From assembly GCF_000003815.2 (NCBI RefSeq), contig NC_049985.1, forward strand, positions 15,113,507-15,177,506: DNA of 64,000 nucleotides, written 5' to 3'. A program made the translations under genes and the position numbers. Below, piece after piece: positions 13,561-25,558 of the stretch (position 1 is its first letter; every line of letters starts with the position of its first letter). The notes under the pieces were generated by a model, which ran no database searches, was not told where the DNA came from, and saw only the letters and a list, made by a program, of their open reading frames with translations. The stretch comes from Branchiostoma floridae. Taxonomy: Eukaryota; Chordata; Leptocardii; Amphioxiformes; Branchiostomatidae.

Positions 13561-14390
13561 ACTATTCTCGCTGAAATAGTCAGCGTATAGATCTCGAGAG
13601 TCTTGTAGGAAATAAGGACGGGACATGAAGTTTTCGATGTGACATCTTGTTGATGAAAACTTTGTCGAAACGTTTTCCAACATGCTAGTCTCATTTCTGT
13701 CTACGAGGCCCTTAATAGTTCAATATAATTTTGAAAATACCAGTGTCCTGGTACATTCAGTTTTGCATTATCAAACTGCATATGTTGGATTACTTCGTTT
13801 GAAATTTCAAAAAGGAAAGTAATAAAAAAAGATAATCCATACCTACCAACCCTAATTATTTTTGTACTGAAATAGGAAACAAATGTTTTGCTACGCCGAA
13901 AAGGAATTTTATATTTTATGGACCCTTTCCACAAAATAGACTCCCTAGCCCAGAAGCGAATATAAATACGCCTGTGCAGTATCTTTTTTCCTCGGAAAAG
14001 TCACAATTTGTACCACTTCATTTCAGTCAATGTGTGTTAAGTTATGCATGGTACAGAATGCTAACATCCTCACAGTGCGGGTATCTAATCCATCTTCCAA
14101 CAAATTCCTTTTCCCAACCGCCTTATCTTCTTTAGCTTAGCTATCGTCTTATCTTAAGAAATGTCTTGCGTCTTTGTTTATTTAATTACAATTAATCCTG
14201 TTACGCAGAGGCGGTGTGACAATTTCAGGAATTACAATATGAACACTTTGCTTTGTGATAAAATTATCAGCGCAACATCTATAATGATTGCCAGCTTTAT
14301 TAGAACGTTCTCCCGCAATATGAAAAAGAGATTAAGTGCTGTACGGCTCTACTCAACCGCAGAGAGAAGTTGTGTCTCAAAGAAATTAAG
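13561..14390. other. Intergenic, nothing recognised
   Basis: AT-rich sequence without a supportable gene. Short open frames have no known features. Confidence 0.4.
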
Positions 14391-14399
14391 TCTAAGGCT

Positions 14400-15275
14400 A
14401 TACTGATTTGATAATATGGATGACATCCTCTTCTCAAAATCCCTCTTCTAAACTTGATGCGAGCGTGCGAAAAAGGCAACGTTTGAGTTATCATGAAAAT
14501 TTTACTAATGGCTTATCAACCGGAATATGGTATATATGCCCTACCTATTAACAACAAAGTATAAATACCTAGTGCCTAACAGGTTAACACTCTTGATTTC
14601 AACAGTCTTCCTGAATCAGCCCACATCCATCTACAATTAAAGGGTTCACCCTTCTTGTCATATGATACAAACAGCACAATTTTAAACTTATATTGTACAT
14701 GTATATACTTTTGTCCACCTTTTTAACCATCTTTTTGTTTTGTTACCACCTACTAAACCCTTCAATCAATAACTTGTTACACTATATGTATCTTGGACTA
14801 CCCAAATCATTTATAACTTGTTGTGAATTGCTTTTTATTGATAATGTTATTCTATTTGTCTTTATATAGTCAGTTGCAATGTTTTTTTGAGAGGTGATTT
14901 AGTATGTTGCTAAAGTTCACCGTCTCTCTGTCCTGTACTGTACTTTGTTGATCATTGAAAAAACATGGTATATACCAAATACATGTAATAGATTAATATA
15001 TCTTTCTATATTTTCTTCTTTGCTAGTTGCTCAGGACTCGAAATACAGTTTGTGCAAGGACTAAGATTAGTACAAAATCTTTTACGTTTTTTAGGCAAAT
15101 TACGACATTAGTATACGTTTCCCTGTATCCTTTTGCGATGTATGTCATATATTTGCTCATTTTTTCTGCTTCTTTGTACGAAAAACCATACAGTCGCAAA
15201 CTTTGTTTTGAAACGGACGACAATTGACTCTCGCGCGAATGCCATCCATATCATCAAGTCAGTGTGGGTTGACTT
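14400..15275. mobile_element. TIR element, ~0.87 kb, non-autonomous
   Basis: The left end (14403 onward, CTGATTTGATAATATGGATG) matches the reverse complement of the right end (CTGACTTGATGATATGGATG, about 15240-15265), so the segment is bounded by inverted repeats. Next to the left end is a GATGCGAGCGTGCG motif that recurs near 49590 and, altered, near 21525, beside similar GGATG-CATCC ends. The interior is AT-rich with no transposase. It looks like a member of a DNA-transposon-derived family also seen at 21490-22130 and 49560. Confidence 0.55.
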
Positions 15276-15510
15276 TTGAAGATTGGGATAGATGCATAAA
15301 CTGATCGTGGCAAATGAATCCATATTTTCTGTAAATAATTACCTGTAAGTATTTAGTTCTTGCAACACAATGATCAAATTTAGTAATCAGCTACACCAGA
15401 AAGCGTGACAGAGTGACATAGGATTCCAGTTATCGCCGATTCAGGCATTTATCTTTAAAAACAACAAATCTAGAACCTGGCTTGAGTAAAGTTATTAGCT
15501 CTTAAGTTAA

Positions 15511-15835
15511 AGGCCCAATCTAGACACTGTTTTACCGATATCTGTGGAGATATCGATAACGGGAGGGATCTGGAACGTTGGCTGCAGGGCACCTGTGGCG
15601 CTTGCAGTCATAAACAGCTATATAGCCTAATGAGCCCGCGTCGGGACGCGTCTACACGCGCGCGGAAGTTGTCGGGGACCCCTGCTAAGCTATCGGTAAG
15701 CTATTGGGCGAATGCTCCGGAACTTTCAGGAGAAATTCTGCCGATATCTTTATGGCGATATGGCAGTTCCATCTAGACGCTGATAAAAAGCTGTCGTCGA
15801 GAGGTTGTCGGCACGCAGATATCTAGAAAGAACAT
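15511..15835 (+). mobile_element. MITE copy (uninterrupted relative of the 57585 element)
   Basis: It begins AGGCCCAATCTAGACACTG and runs through TGCAGTCATAAACAGCTATA, CTAATGAGCC and TTCCATCTAGACGCTGA to GTTGTCGGC and GCAGATATC. All of these blocks occur in the same order in the element at 57585-59296, which is split there by a retroposon. The right terminal repeat is eroded in this copy. It has no coding capacity. Confidence 0.75.
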
Positions 15836-17404
15836 GGTCTGTAACTTTTTGTCCGATGTCTGAGACCATTTGAGCATGTATTTATACAGAGGCATAAGTT
15901 GAAGAATTGTGCTATTGGGGTAAATTATCGTCCACGTCTACCTCAAGAATAGCGTACGTAGTACGTTGGTTAAGGCGCATTTACACGAGAGGTAGAATAA
16001 GCCGGAATGCCGTTAGACTAAAGATTCTTTGTATATTCCTGGGTATCGAAGTACATTCTAGAAATTCTCACAGCATTACAGTTTAATATTTGTGACCATT
16101 CTTGTGACCGTACCGAATGTCGAGCCCAGTTGAAGAATACCTCTTCAACTGTTTTAAGAACATCGATCAGAAAACATGCACATAAGACAGAAAGCACTCA
16201 ATTAGTTTAATGTCGGAGAAGGCAGATGCGGTGTTGCTGAAACGTAAGCGGCTACAGAACTCACTACAATAGTCCATACTCATATAAGTGTAACGTCTGT
16301 TGACCACGAACTTGGGAAGGGGCCAATTTGCAACCACTACACAGCACAATCGATGTCGGCAACATCACAGCCTTTTTTTAAACTAATTTTTATATTTTTT
16401 GGCAACAATTTGCTCAGAAGGTTTACTTTTCTGCTAGGAAAGATAGGATAATGTGTATTTTATAAAATTTGGTCACAATTTGTGACCTATGTCACGTTTT
16501 GTAATTGACCCCTGACCCCTGAATGCTTTCTCACTGACTGAACTAACACCGTAAAGTCTGGCTTCGTATTGGCTGAAGAACTGAAATTTGAAAAGTACTT
16601 AAAAGTACTTCAAATGATTATTTTACAGGGGTTAACCATGTAATGAAAATTTCATTTGGTGCATGGTACAGCCTCGTGAACGTGCCACATCGTCAAGATA
16701 ATCTCCCGTTAATCCCGTTATACGGCGTACTTAATGTCGGAATAAGTCATTATATCGAAAACCTTTTATCTTCTCTAAGAAAATTGGTTCGCACCTCTCT
16801 TTGCTTCCTTACTAGTAAGTATGTTAGCTGAAGACAGCATGTTATCAGCGGCGGTAATTCCATAATGAATACAGTTTCTAAAGACAGTTAAGAATGCTAT
16901 TCATCATGATTACCTGCTTCATATGAACGCGAAATTTCCTGGGCAGCAAGACGATATAGCTAGAGATTTTTAATTAGTATGCAAATCCGTTTTGATACGA
17001 CTTTATGAACATCAGAAAGACATGATTGTATAAGGTAGCCATACAGTTGCCGCAGGGTGCAAGATGTTTGTCTAAACTTTGTCCATCTAAAAGCGTATCT
17101 TAGAAGATTCGACAACCTTTCTAAGGCTGACAGTGAATTGATCGTAGTTTCTAACCAACAGCACTCCGTGAAAGTTAATTTTCAGGGCAGAACCTTTGCA
17201 CAGTTAGCTAAAAGGGTTCACGATTTGAAGACTCGTTTTTAGGACCTTCTTTTGGCCAGGTTCCACCTACAAGGTGTCTAGAATAGTACCATTAAACTAA
17301 AAGCATGTCTGTCTTTGATGTTGAATATTCACCGCAAAGAACCTACGCGTTGATTGACCAGCATTCATCGGCGTCTATTCCTGAATCTAAAGATACACCG
17401 GCAC
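15836..17404. other. Intergenic, nothing firm
   Basis: An open frame of 61 codons at 17057-17242 has protein-like composition (LIVVSNQQHSVKVNFQG) and lies downstream of a possible AG acceptor, but I cannot link it to another exon or a family. I see nothing else. Confidence 0.35.
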
Positions 17405-17407
17405 CCT

Positions 17408-17560
17408 GTTAAGCTAACGTCACATTTCCACAAAGGGGCCCGGCCGGCCGGGTAGGTTAGGGGCTGATTATTTGCACTTTCGGGCGGGGCCAAGTGAGAC
17501 CCCCGGTGCCTGCCGGGCTAATTTGGGGCTCGGTAGGTGCCAGGGGCCCGGGCAGGAAAA
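17408..17560. repeat. GC-rich repeat fragment (CCCGGCCGGCCGGG core)
   Basis: AACGTCACATTTCCACAAA followed by GGGGCCCGGCCGG is the reverse-orientation end of the repeat at 3700-3893 and 42722-42985. It continues into G-rich sequence with short GGGGC and GGGGCC motifs. Confidence 0.5.
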
Positions 17561-18466
17561 TACGCCGAATCCAAGCCGTCAACTTATCATGAACACATCA
17601 GCAGGGCCCTGGACGGTACCCTTTGGTCATGTGACGTAGGCCTTATGATTACTCGTCTTCGCATCGGTACCTGCAGCCTATAGTCTGTTTCGTCGTAACT
17701 TAGTTACGAGTTACCAGCTGGGGGCGAGTACAAGCTTCCCGGCATGTATTCTTTTCCCGGCACTTTTCCTTTCGCGACATATTTTCCTTCCTGGCGTATT
17801 CTCTACCCCCCCCCCCCAGAAAAAAAAATTACGACAATGCCCCCAGAGACGCCGGTGAAGGGGGCTAGTTACAGTCCTTCTTGTAGCTGCGGGTGCCGAT
17901 GAGCAAGCATTCCTCACTATTTGCTCCACTGCCCAAACTTTGCCATTCAACGTTCACGCCACCTCGACAGACTTGAAAGTTTCAACATTCCTGTGTTAGA
18001 TGTTGGTTAATTTTGGTTGACTTTGGTTAATTTATTACTGAAATATTCCCCCTTGCTATCGTCTAAAATCAATACTCAAATTCTTGTCATATCTCACATT
18101 ATCTACTTGAAACCAAACGTTTTCATAACTGATTTAGTATTTTCACCTTCATATATTAACCAATGTCAGTTGTTTTTCTGTTTTCTGTACATCAGACGTT
18201 CCCGTTTGCATGTTTTCTATCATATGTCATGCATCATGTTTTGTCTTGTGGTGCCATTAATATAAGCCAATTTGCTTGAGCGTGGCACCAATGTGTATTT
18301 CCTATTTGTTGTAAAACAAAATGCAGGTATTGTAGATTAGAAGAATTTCTCAAGAAATAAACCTTAAAGTTTGAGGCTACGATAGTTTGTTGACCCGAGC
18401 TGACAGTTTGCTTAAAACCAAACCATGTATTCTATGACACGTGTATGTCCCAATGGACTTGTAACT
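17561..18466. other. Intergenic, nothing recognised
   Basis: Contains a short C-run and A-run (17809-17828). I see no gene. Confidence 0.4.
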
Positions 18467-18654
18467 ATTCCTTGGTAATCTACAAACAGATTTTGCGGTG
18501 GCATAAGGTAGTGTCATAAGCTGGGAAAGGAGCTTAGCCGGCAAAGGAGTTCATTGGCCCTCCCCGCTTTCGCGGTGGGCATTGTCAACTCCTTCCCCAG
18601 CTTATGACACTATGTTATGCCACCGCAAGATCTGTTTGGAGACTAATTCCTTGG
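18467..18654. mobile_element. Foldback MITE with 9-bp target duplication
   Basis: A 170-bp near-perfect palindrome (18476-18645) has ends TAATCTACAAACAG and CTGTTTGGAGACTA and long matching arms (GCGGTGGCATAA, GTGTCATAAGCTGGG). It is flanked on both sides by ATTCCTTGG (18467-18475 and 18646-18654). A 9-bp duplication and long arms are typical of Mutator-type elements, although the superfamily is inference. A one-arm relic of the same family lies at about 41535-41605. Confidence 0.85.
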
Positions 18655-19464
18655 CAAATTCGGTGTCTGCCTGACTAACCCTGGCTATATGGTGAATAAT
18701 CTGCCATGGAAAGGCTCACCACAGGGGTTTATTTACCTTATTTTACCGAATTCTACTAATTTATTCCCCCTAAAAAGGCTTGGTGGTGGCGGATTACAGC
18801 CAGAAAAGCTTTCTATTGTTATCTATATGCTTCCGACTGATATTTCACAGAGCTCATATTAAATAGGAAAATAAAGACGTTTATGATCGTCTTACGGACA
18901 GTGCGAATTCTAATGATAATGGTAGCCTCTGGCTGCTGAAGATATGGTAATCCTATTTGTATAGAGCGCCGCTGTCGGTTTGGAACCATATGATTGGTGC
19001 TTTCAATGTCATTCACGTGTGACAGTTTCTAACAGGATTCACTGACAATGCCGGCGACACTTTCAAAACTTTCCAGATTAACTGCTCTCTGCAAATAACA
19101 GAAGCATCTTAAGATCTTCCAAGCACTTGCGTAAGACGACGTTTACCCATCCCTCGGGATGACAGCTTCTTGTGTGATGAGAAAAGTTGATTTTACTTAA
19201 TGGCTTGGCAGGTGTGTGTGAAAGTGCATCAGGGTACTTATGAAGATAGAGATGTTCTTTTGGCAAAGATACCCCGAAGCTCATTTTCTTCTGAAAGGAT
19301 GACAGCACACGCTTTTAATGCAGATCGACTCTGAATGAAAATCTTTTCTTTAAGCCAAGCAAAAGTTTGAGGAGTTCGACGACCGGCAACCAACTAACTC
19401 TAGGAGCCACACACATACATACATACATGCATTATCGACCAGAGGCTGGGACCAGGCTAGAACA
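18655..19464. other. Intergenic, nothing recognised
   Basis: No gene or repeat is supported beyond a short (ACAT)n tract at 19410-19427. Confidence 0.4.
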
Positions 19465-19676
19465 TATTGTAAATGCAGAAATGTTCGCGGTGGATTAATG
19501 TTCTCGGTTTTCGCGGCGGCCGTTTCACTGCGAATTTAAAATCACCGCGAACATTTTTCCATAACAGTAAGAGACTGCAGTGCATGGTGCTACCGCGAAA
19601 TTAAAACCACCGCGAAAAGTCCATTTTCCCGCTACCGCGAAATTAAATCCCCGCGAACTTAAATGCATTTACAGTA
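19465..19676. mobile_element. MITE rich in CGCGAA / TTCGCG motifs
   Basis: The left end ATTGTAAATGCAGAAATG pairs with the right end CTTAAATGCATTTACAGTA as imperfect terminal inverted repeats. Between them are at least six CCGCGAA or TTCGCGG motifs, so the element folds back. TA on the right flank fits a TA target site. A fragment with GCTGTAAATGCATTTAC occurs near 62276. Confidence 0.7.
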
Positions 19677-21489
19677 TTTCACTCCATACAGCCCTATTTA
19701 ACATTGTTTCTTCTGAGTTCTCAAAATCAATACCAGAGTCTCTAGTTCAAGTGTTCGTAAAAGTATAACTTCTGCAATGTATACCCGACCACTCGGTTTC
19801 CATAGGAGAACGGACGAAACTATCTCCACATAAGTATTCCACAATCCAAGCAGAGGTTGGTGGGGAAGATTGTGACCTTTTTCTCATATTTCCCGTTTTC
19901 CGTTGGCACTCCCCACCAACGGACAATTCGGTACCCACCGGACGATTCAGCCCTAAGATGATCAAGTTGACTCGGTACCTACGTAGCAGGGACCATTCGG
20001 CACCTAAGTTATTTCCTTCGCCAAAAAGGTTTTGTTTTTAGTTATGCGTATATGTAAGGTATGGCATAGAAGACTGCAAAATACACAACAAGTAACAAAA
20101 TTCGTTCTTTATCACTGAAATTCGTTGAGTATCTTTCGAACCCCGCAATGCCGCAAGCGTGCCCCACGTCCGGTGAGAGTGCACGTTTAGTCCTTGCTCT
20201 CTTCAAAAGGAATACAACCTTACATTGCTGCTCAATCTATATAATGCTGTTTCTGGTCTTTGCCACATTTTTGATCTTACTCTAATTGTTGAAGTTTGTT
20301 TTTGACGTCTTTTATGCGTTTTGTCGGACTCTCTATTGTGTCAAGGTTTTTGTTTGTCAAACTGAAGACGCCAAAAACCAGCCGCAACCTTACCTCTGAT
20401 TGGAGAGAACGATTGTCTGATACTCTCTGTCTATTGATAGCGACCCTCAGAAATAACACAGGCGTAAATGGAGATGGTGTTTTATTCTGAAGATATAACA
20501 TCCTAGATTACAGCAAAAGCGATGTAACAATATACTGTTGTTGCTTCGAACAAAAGTCTATGTTTTATCACACCGCCCATGGCGCGTAGTTATTACTTTC
20601 TTTAGGATGAATCATAAATGTTATTACGTTAACAAGACAGGAGATCTGGGGAGATTATCTTGAAATGTCCGCTCGTCCTGTTTATGACAGCCCGGGGCAA
20701 ACGGTCTGTCAGACATATTGGAGATTATATTACGGATAAAACTTCAGATAATGTCTCGCGCGAGCGACATCATCATTTTCCGTAGACTATACGGTTGTGC
20801 CTTATCGACAGGACGCTTATCAATGTTCCAACTTCGTCCAAATTTCAGGTGATTTAGTATACATATATAAAACCAGGGTCCAGAAACCAAAAATATGCAA
20901 GTTGGTGTGAATATGGCGAAAATGCAAGAAAATTTATTATGGGCTGAAATTGAGATACCTCAATATTCATACCTTTTCTAGAATGCACTGGACTGCATGT
21001 GTGACACATTCGGTTTTTTTAGAGAACATGTCTCAATTTCTCAGTTATGCCGCCAGACTATTGGGAATTCGGTTAAAGGTTTGATAAAAAAACAAGAACA
21101 AAATAACAAAGCTAAAACTACATGCAACACTTCGAATAGAAAAATAGACATACAAATTCGGTTATGGTTTGATATACAACTGTTTGATAAAATAACTAAG
21201 AACAAAAGCTGCAACTACATGAAACACATATCATAGAAAAATAGACATAACTTCTGTCTACCGTTATGATTGAAGCTCATCTATGTCGGTAGGAATCACA
21301 GTACAATGCTGATCTTTCGTTCCTCAAAGGTATAAACGGATGAAATTCTCGCGAGTTTACGTTCTGAAGTGGTTGGTCATCAGTATTGATCCTGAAGAAG
21401 GCGACAGTGGTCGTTGAAAATTCGATCCGTGTATACCTTTGTGTTGGACGAAAGTTCAGTATTGTATTATTCTGTCTACCGTCTTACTA
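19677..21489. other. Intergenic with degenerate interspersed repeats
   Basis: Stretches at 19838-19925 and 20370-20410 carry the CCAAGCAGAGGTTGG and reverse-strand CTCCAATCAGAGGTAAGG motifs of the repeat family described at 30357-30489. The rest shows no gene. Confidence 0.4.
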
Positions 21490-22135
21490 TCACATTATGG
21501 ATGACATCCTCTGGAGACCCCAAAACTAATGCGTGCTGGCGAAAAAAAAAAAGATCCAGCAAATTTTTTTTAAAGTGCTGCTAAACCACGGGACTGAACA
21601 TCCAGACCATTCTTTCCCAAACTTCGTTTGTTTTATGTTCACCACCAGTAATACTGTAAGCTATAAGACACAGTCTTTGCCATTTCAATCATGTCTGTAT
21701 TGCCATTTTTGTTTAAAGAATGAAGTTATGAACAAGGCCGCTGTGGCCCCATGCCCTGACTATGTGTCCCTGACCCAGGAGAGTAGGTCCTCCGGTAAGA
21801 ATGAAATCCTGATTGACATGGGGTGACATGTGGCCACATTGTTTGTTATTTTTAGAACAAGTCAAAATCAATGCGCGCGTAGCCTGGATACAATCCGGGT
21901 AGTAGTTCGCTCCTATGTTCACTTCCGCTACTCTGGACCAGCAGAGAAGCGACTGTATATAGTGTATGATAAATGTTAGCGATAGAAGCGACTGTATATA
22001 GTGTATGATACATGACAGAGCTAGAAGCGATAGTGCATAATTAACGTCGGAAAGAACTACTTTCCGAATGGTACCCAGACTAATACGCGCGCGGATGCCA
22101 CCCATAAAATCAAGTCAGTGTGGCATAATCAGTTC
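21490..22135. mobile_element. TIR element, ~0.64 kb, non-autonomous
   Basis: The left end (TATGGATGACATCC, 21499 onward) pairs with the reverse complement of the right end (TATGGGTGGCATCC, about 22090-22106, then ACTGACTTGA on the outside). It is the same family as the element at 14400-15275. Inside, GAAGCGACTGTATATAGTG is tandemly repeated (21951 and 21986) with a third degraded unit, which produces a repetitive open frame on the minus strand that I do not regard as a gene. Confidence 0.5.
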
Positions 22136-22700
22136 TAACACTCCATCTGATTGTCTGTTGGATGCTTCTGTACGTGATTGTCATGTGCAAGTTCGTCAAT
22201 GACAGGTTTATGTCCTGGCAACATTTCAAGTCGGCACCCGGCCGGGACAAACTTCAGCACAGCATCGTTTCCTCGTCCTGAAAGAACATAAAGTCACATT
22301 TATGATCCATAGTTATCGTTATGTTCAGCCAAATCCGTACATTTCTACTCAACACTTTAACTCAAATCTCTCTTTCGCATCAGGCAAACTCACGACATCC
22401 GTGCGTTTTGTGATTCATGACAATAATTTGAATAGTCGCAGATGGCTGGACTCAGCACGTATAAATGCGCATCAGTGTAACATACAGGGAACTGAATGTC
22501 AAGGACTGCATACGTAAGACATATAGGTGATGTATCTTTCTTCCAAAAATGACACAACTTGAAGTAGAAACTATTTCGATTTCTCTGATTGCATTGGACT
22601 TAGATGGCATCGTTCGAAGCCTCGGAATGATCAGTATAAAACAAAGTATGGACATGGAATTTTAAAATCCCATGGAATCCCAATTGGAAGTAAACGAGTC
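22136..22700. other. Intergenic, nothing recognised
   Basis: No supportable gene or repeat. Confidence 0.4.
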
Positions 22701-23700
22701 AGAACAAGGAGGTTGAAAGAGGGACTTTCAACCTCCTTGGTCAGAAATAACAACGTCTTGAGCTCTATGGAGAAACGTTGGTTATGCCTGACGTAACGTT
22801 TTTTTTTCCATTTTGGTGATATTAGCCCTTACTGTATGGACATAGAATTAAGAAAATCCCTCAGAAGAACATTGCCAAGTAAACGCGACAGAAATAACAA
22901 CGTCTTGCGCCTTTATGAAGAAAAATTGGCAAACCTGACGTAACCTTTTGTGTTTCATAATGATTCCTTTTTCTAGTTTGGAAATAAGCCCTTACTCTTA
23001 TGAACATAGAACTAAGAAAAGCCATTAAAAGAGGAAGTGATTATAAACGAGGCAGAAATAACACCGTCTGACGCCTTTATAAAGAAACATCGGCAAGACC
23101 TTACGTAACTCTTTTTGTTTGAATCCCCTTTCGAGTTTGGAAATAAGCCCTTACTCTAATGGACATAGAATAAAGAAAGCCCTTTAGGAGAGCAAGCAAA
23201 TGAGGCAGAAATACCACCGTCTGACGCCTTTATAAAGAAACATTGGCAAAACCTGAAGTAACTCGTTTTGTACTTTTCCTAGTTTGCAGATAAGCCTTTG
23301 ATCTTTTGGACATAGCATTAAGAAAATCCCTTAGAAGAGGGAGTTAAGAGGCAGAAATAACGGCTTTCGCCTTTATGAGGGAAGAAACGTCGGCAAAACC
23401 TGACGTAACTCTTTTTGTTTTAATACTTCCAGTTTAGAAATAAGCCTCTACTCTAATGGACACATAATTAAGAAAATCCTTCAGAAGAGGCAGTAACAAT
23501 AAAGCTGTACGCCTTTATGAAGGAAGAAATATCGGCAAGACCTGACGTAACTCTTTGTNNNNNNNNNNNNNNNNNNNNNNNNNNNNNNNNNNNNNNNNNN
23601 NNNNNNNNNNNNNNNNNNNNNNNNNNNNNNNNNNNNNNNNNNNNNNNNNNNNNNNNNNGTTCGGAGAAAGCCCTTACTCTCGACATGAATCCAGTGCAAA
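22701..23700 (+). repeat. Satellite-like tandem array, ~150-165 bp unit, broken by a gap
   Basis: At least five units start near AAGCCCTTACTCTAATGGAC (about 22825, 22985, 23145, 23292, 23443, with another after the gap at about 23673). Each contains GGCAGAAATAAC, GCCTTTATAAAGAAAC and CCTGACGTAACTC in order. The 100-N gap at 23559-23658 falls inside the array, so the true copy number is unknown. A perfect 14-bp hairpin stem (AAGGAGGTTGAAAG) precedes the array at about 22708-22739. Confidence 0.85.
23559..23658. other. Assembly gap (100 N)
   Basis: A run of exactly 100 N, probably a placeholder length, inside the tandem array. Confidence 0.99.
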
Positions 23701-24430
23701 TGGTCTCTACCTTATCGTAATCGCCAACGGCGTTTCCCCCTAAAATCCCTCAATCCTTTCATCTGTACCCGCCTTATCACCAAAACAACGTCTTTGCCAA
23801 ACTTTTGCCAAGCTATGAATACACTCAGAACTCCTAAAACATTTTAATTGCTAGCTGTGAAGACGGACGTCCTCATGTATTAAGGCGACCTCCTATTGAT
23901 TTCTATAGCATCGGGAGTCGTGACTGCTGGTTACCCAATTAGTGTATCTGCCCTGCGGCAGAGGATGTCAGTGTAGGTCGCCGGGCGTATTACCATCAAG
24001 TCGTAAAAATAACCGCCGTACGTACGCATAATCACCGTATTTGCATCTTTAAAAACAAGTGAAATGGCATAGGAATCGGCTGACTGCACAATCAATGCTT
24101 TCCCTAGAGGTGCAATTTGCGAGCAAGTATTCTTTTATTCACATACATATGTATTCTGACAACTCACTGAACTTTTTTTATATTCGTTAGCTGATTCCTG
24201 CTGGATTTGTTCGATGAAGAGACATAAGTTCAAACTAGGGCACTTCTTCTGTGTCAACTTGAACCAATCGATGTGATATAGATGCAGTACATTTGGCACT
24301 GATGGCCGTTGTTCTCCTGGAAAGGGTCCAAGAAGGGTAAACCGTATTGATTAGTGGTCAAGTTCTCAATCACATGTACATAAAGACATCTTTGTGAAGG
24401 GGGTTGACCTCGCTATTAAGGAGCAGGCAG
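23701..24430. other. Intergenic, nothing recognised
   Basis: No gene or repeat is supported. Confidence 0.4.
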
Positions 24431-24439
24431 ATGGAATTT

Positions 24440-24740
24440 CGTGTGTACGCGTGTGTGTGCGTGTATCTCTGTGCGTGTGTGTGCGTATGTGTGCGAGTGC
24501 GTGTGGTGTCTGTGTGTACGAGTATGTGCGTGCGTGCGCGTGAGTAGGTGTGTGTGCGTACGTGTGTCTGTGTGTTCGTGTGTGTGCGCGCACGTGTGCG
24601 TACGTGCGTCTGTGTGATTGTGTGTACGTACGTGCGTGTGTGTCTGTGTGTGTGTGTTTGTGTGTGTCTGTGTGTGCTTGTGTGTATGTTTGTGTGTGTG
24701 TGTCTGTGTGCGTATGCGTGTGTGTTTGCGTGTGTGTAAA
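24440..24740 (+). repeat. TG-rich simple sequence
   Basis: Interrupted (TG)n with TGCG, TGTC and TACG variants. Open frames of Cys/Val (plus strand) or His/Thr (minus strand) through it are artefacts of the repeat. Confidence 0.95.
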
Positions 24741-25163
24741 ACTGTAATGTTGATTACCCATTTTGTTGACAGCCTATCTTTATTATTCATGACCTCAGAA
24801 TCCCATGGAACGCGCTAATTGGCCGGGAGGACTTGCCGGTGTCAATCAAAATGTCTTCCCCTGTCAAAACATTGTCCCAACACTGCTTGGGGGTCTCTCA
24901 ATTATATACATGAGATGGGAGAAGTGCGTTACGGCACTCCTGGGGCTTGGTAATTCTATGCAGTAGTCTGAGTGGATTTGGGATGGAGGGATGCGCTGTA
25001 AAGTCCTGAATTGCCCTGCAATCGTGATAACCACATTTTATGAATCCACGTATGTGTATTCACATGGCTCTTTCACGTACTTCAAGCCAAGTTAGTTAAC
25101 GAATGACTTTTGATCTTCAATGTGCCTCCCGAAACGTTTACAAAATAGTATCAATTTTCTTGG
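24741..25163. other. Intergenic, nothing recognised
   Basis: No gene or repeat is supported. Confidence 0.4.
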
Positions 25164-25558
25164 CTTCTCTCTAGTCTCTACCAGATCCGNNNNNNNNNNN
25201 NNNNNNNNNNNNNNNNNNNNNNNNNNNNNNNNNNNNNNNNNNNNNNNNNNNNNNNNNNNNNNNNNNNNNNNNNNNNNNNNNNNNNNNNNCCTCATTCGTC
25301 CACACCAAGGAGTTAATTTTCTTCGCCCCTCTTTCGTCTCTACCAGACTCTCGATCGCGGGTAACTCGTAGAAATGGAACACATAGAGAGGAATATAACC
25401 GGCCAGGGAACAGCTCGCGATCCTAGGGATTCCACAGACTCCGTAGATCGCGTGCTGTTCCCTGGCCGGTTATAATCCTCTGGCCGGCTTACTCCTCTAT
25501 TTGTTCCATTTCTACGATTTTTCCAGCGATCCGGAGTCTGGTAGAGACTACTTCTCTC
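25164..25558. mobile_element. Foldback element with TAGTCTC ends, contains a gap
   Basis: It is bounded by TAGTCTCTACCAGATCCG (25172) and CCGGAGTCTGGTAGAGACTA (ending 25550) and flanked by CTTCTCTC on both sides (25164-25171 and 25551-25558). Internally CCGGCCAGGGAACAGC (25400-25415) pairs with GCTGTTCCCTGGCCGG (25454-25469). A second TCTCTACCAGACTC copy at 25335 shows that the left arm is partly duplicated. The same family is at 36670-36930. A 100-N gap (25190-25289) lies inside. Confidence 0.75.
25190..25289. other. Assembly gap (100 N)
   Basis: A run of 100 N within the foldback element, probably a placeholder. Confidence 0.99.

Noticed and set aside
17057-17242. Protein-like frame of 61 codons
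   Set aside because: Composition is plausible, but I cannot connect it to another exon or a family. It is left as an unproven possibility.
21713-22105. 130-codon minus-strand frame with IIHYIQSLL repeats
   Set aside because: It derives from short tandem repeats inside a TIR element and shows no domain.
22708-22739. Bacterial-type terminator hairpin
   Set aside because: A perfect 14-bp stem is present, but the sequence is eukaryotic and no transcript ends here. It is probably a small inverted repeat.
22701-23700. CRISPR array
   Set aside because: Units are about 150-165 bp, diverged throughout and without short repeat/unique spacer alternation; the context is eukaryotic.
24366-24818. Cys/Val-rich and His/Thr-rich open frames
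   Set aside because: They are translations of TG-rich simple sequence. The same applies at 26484-26921, 27918-28000 and 34566-35039.
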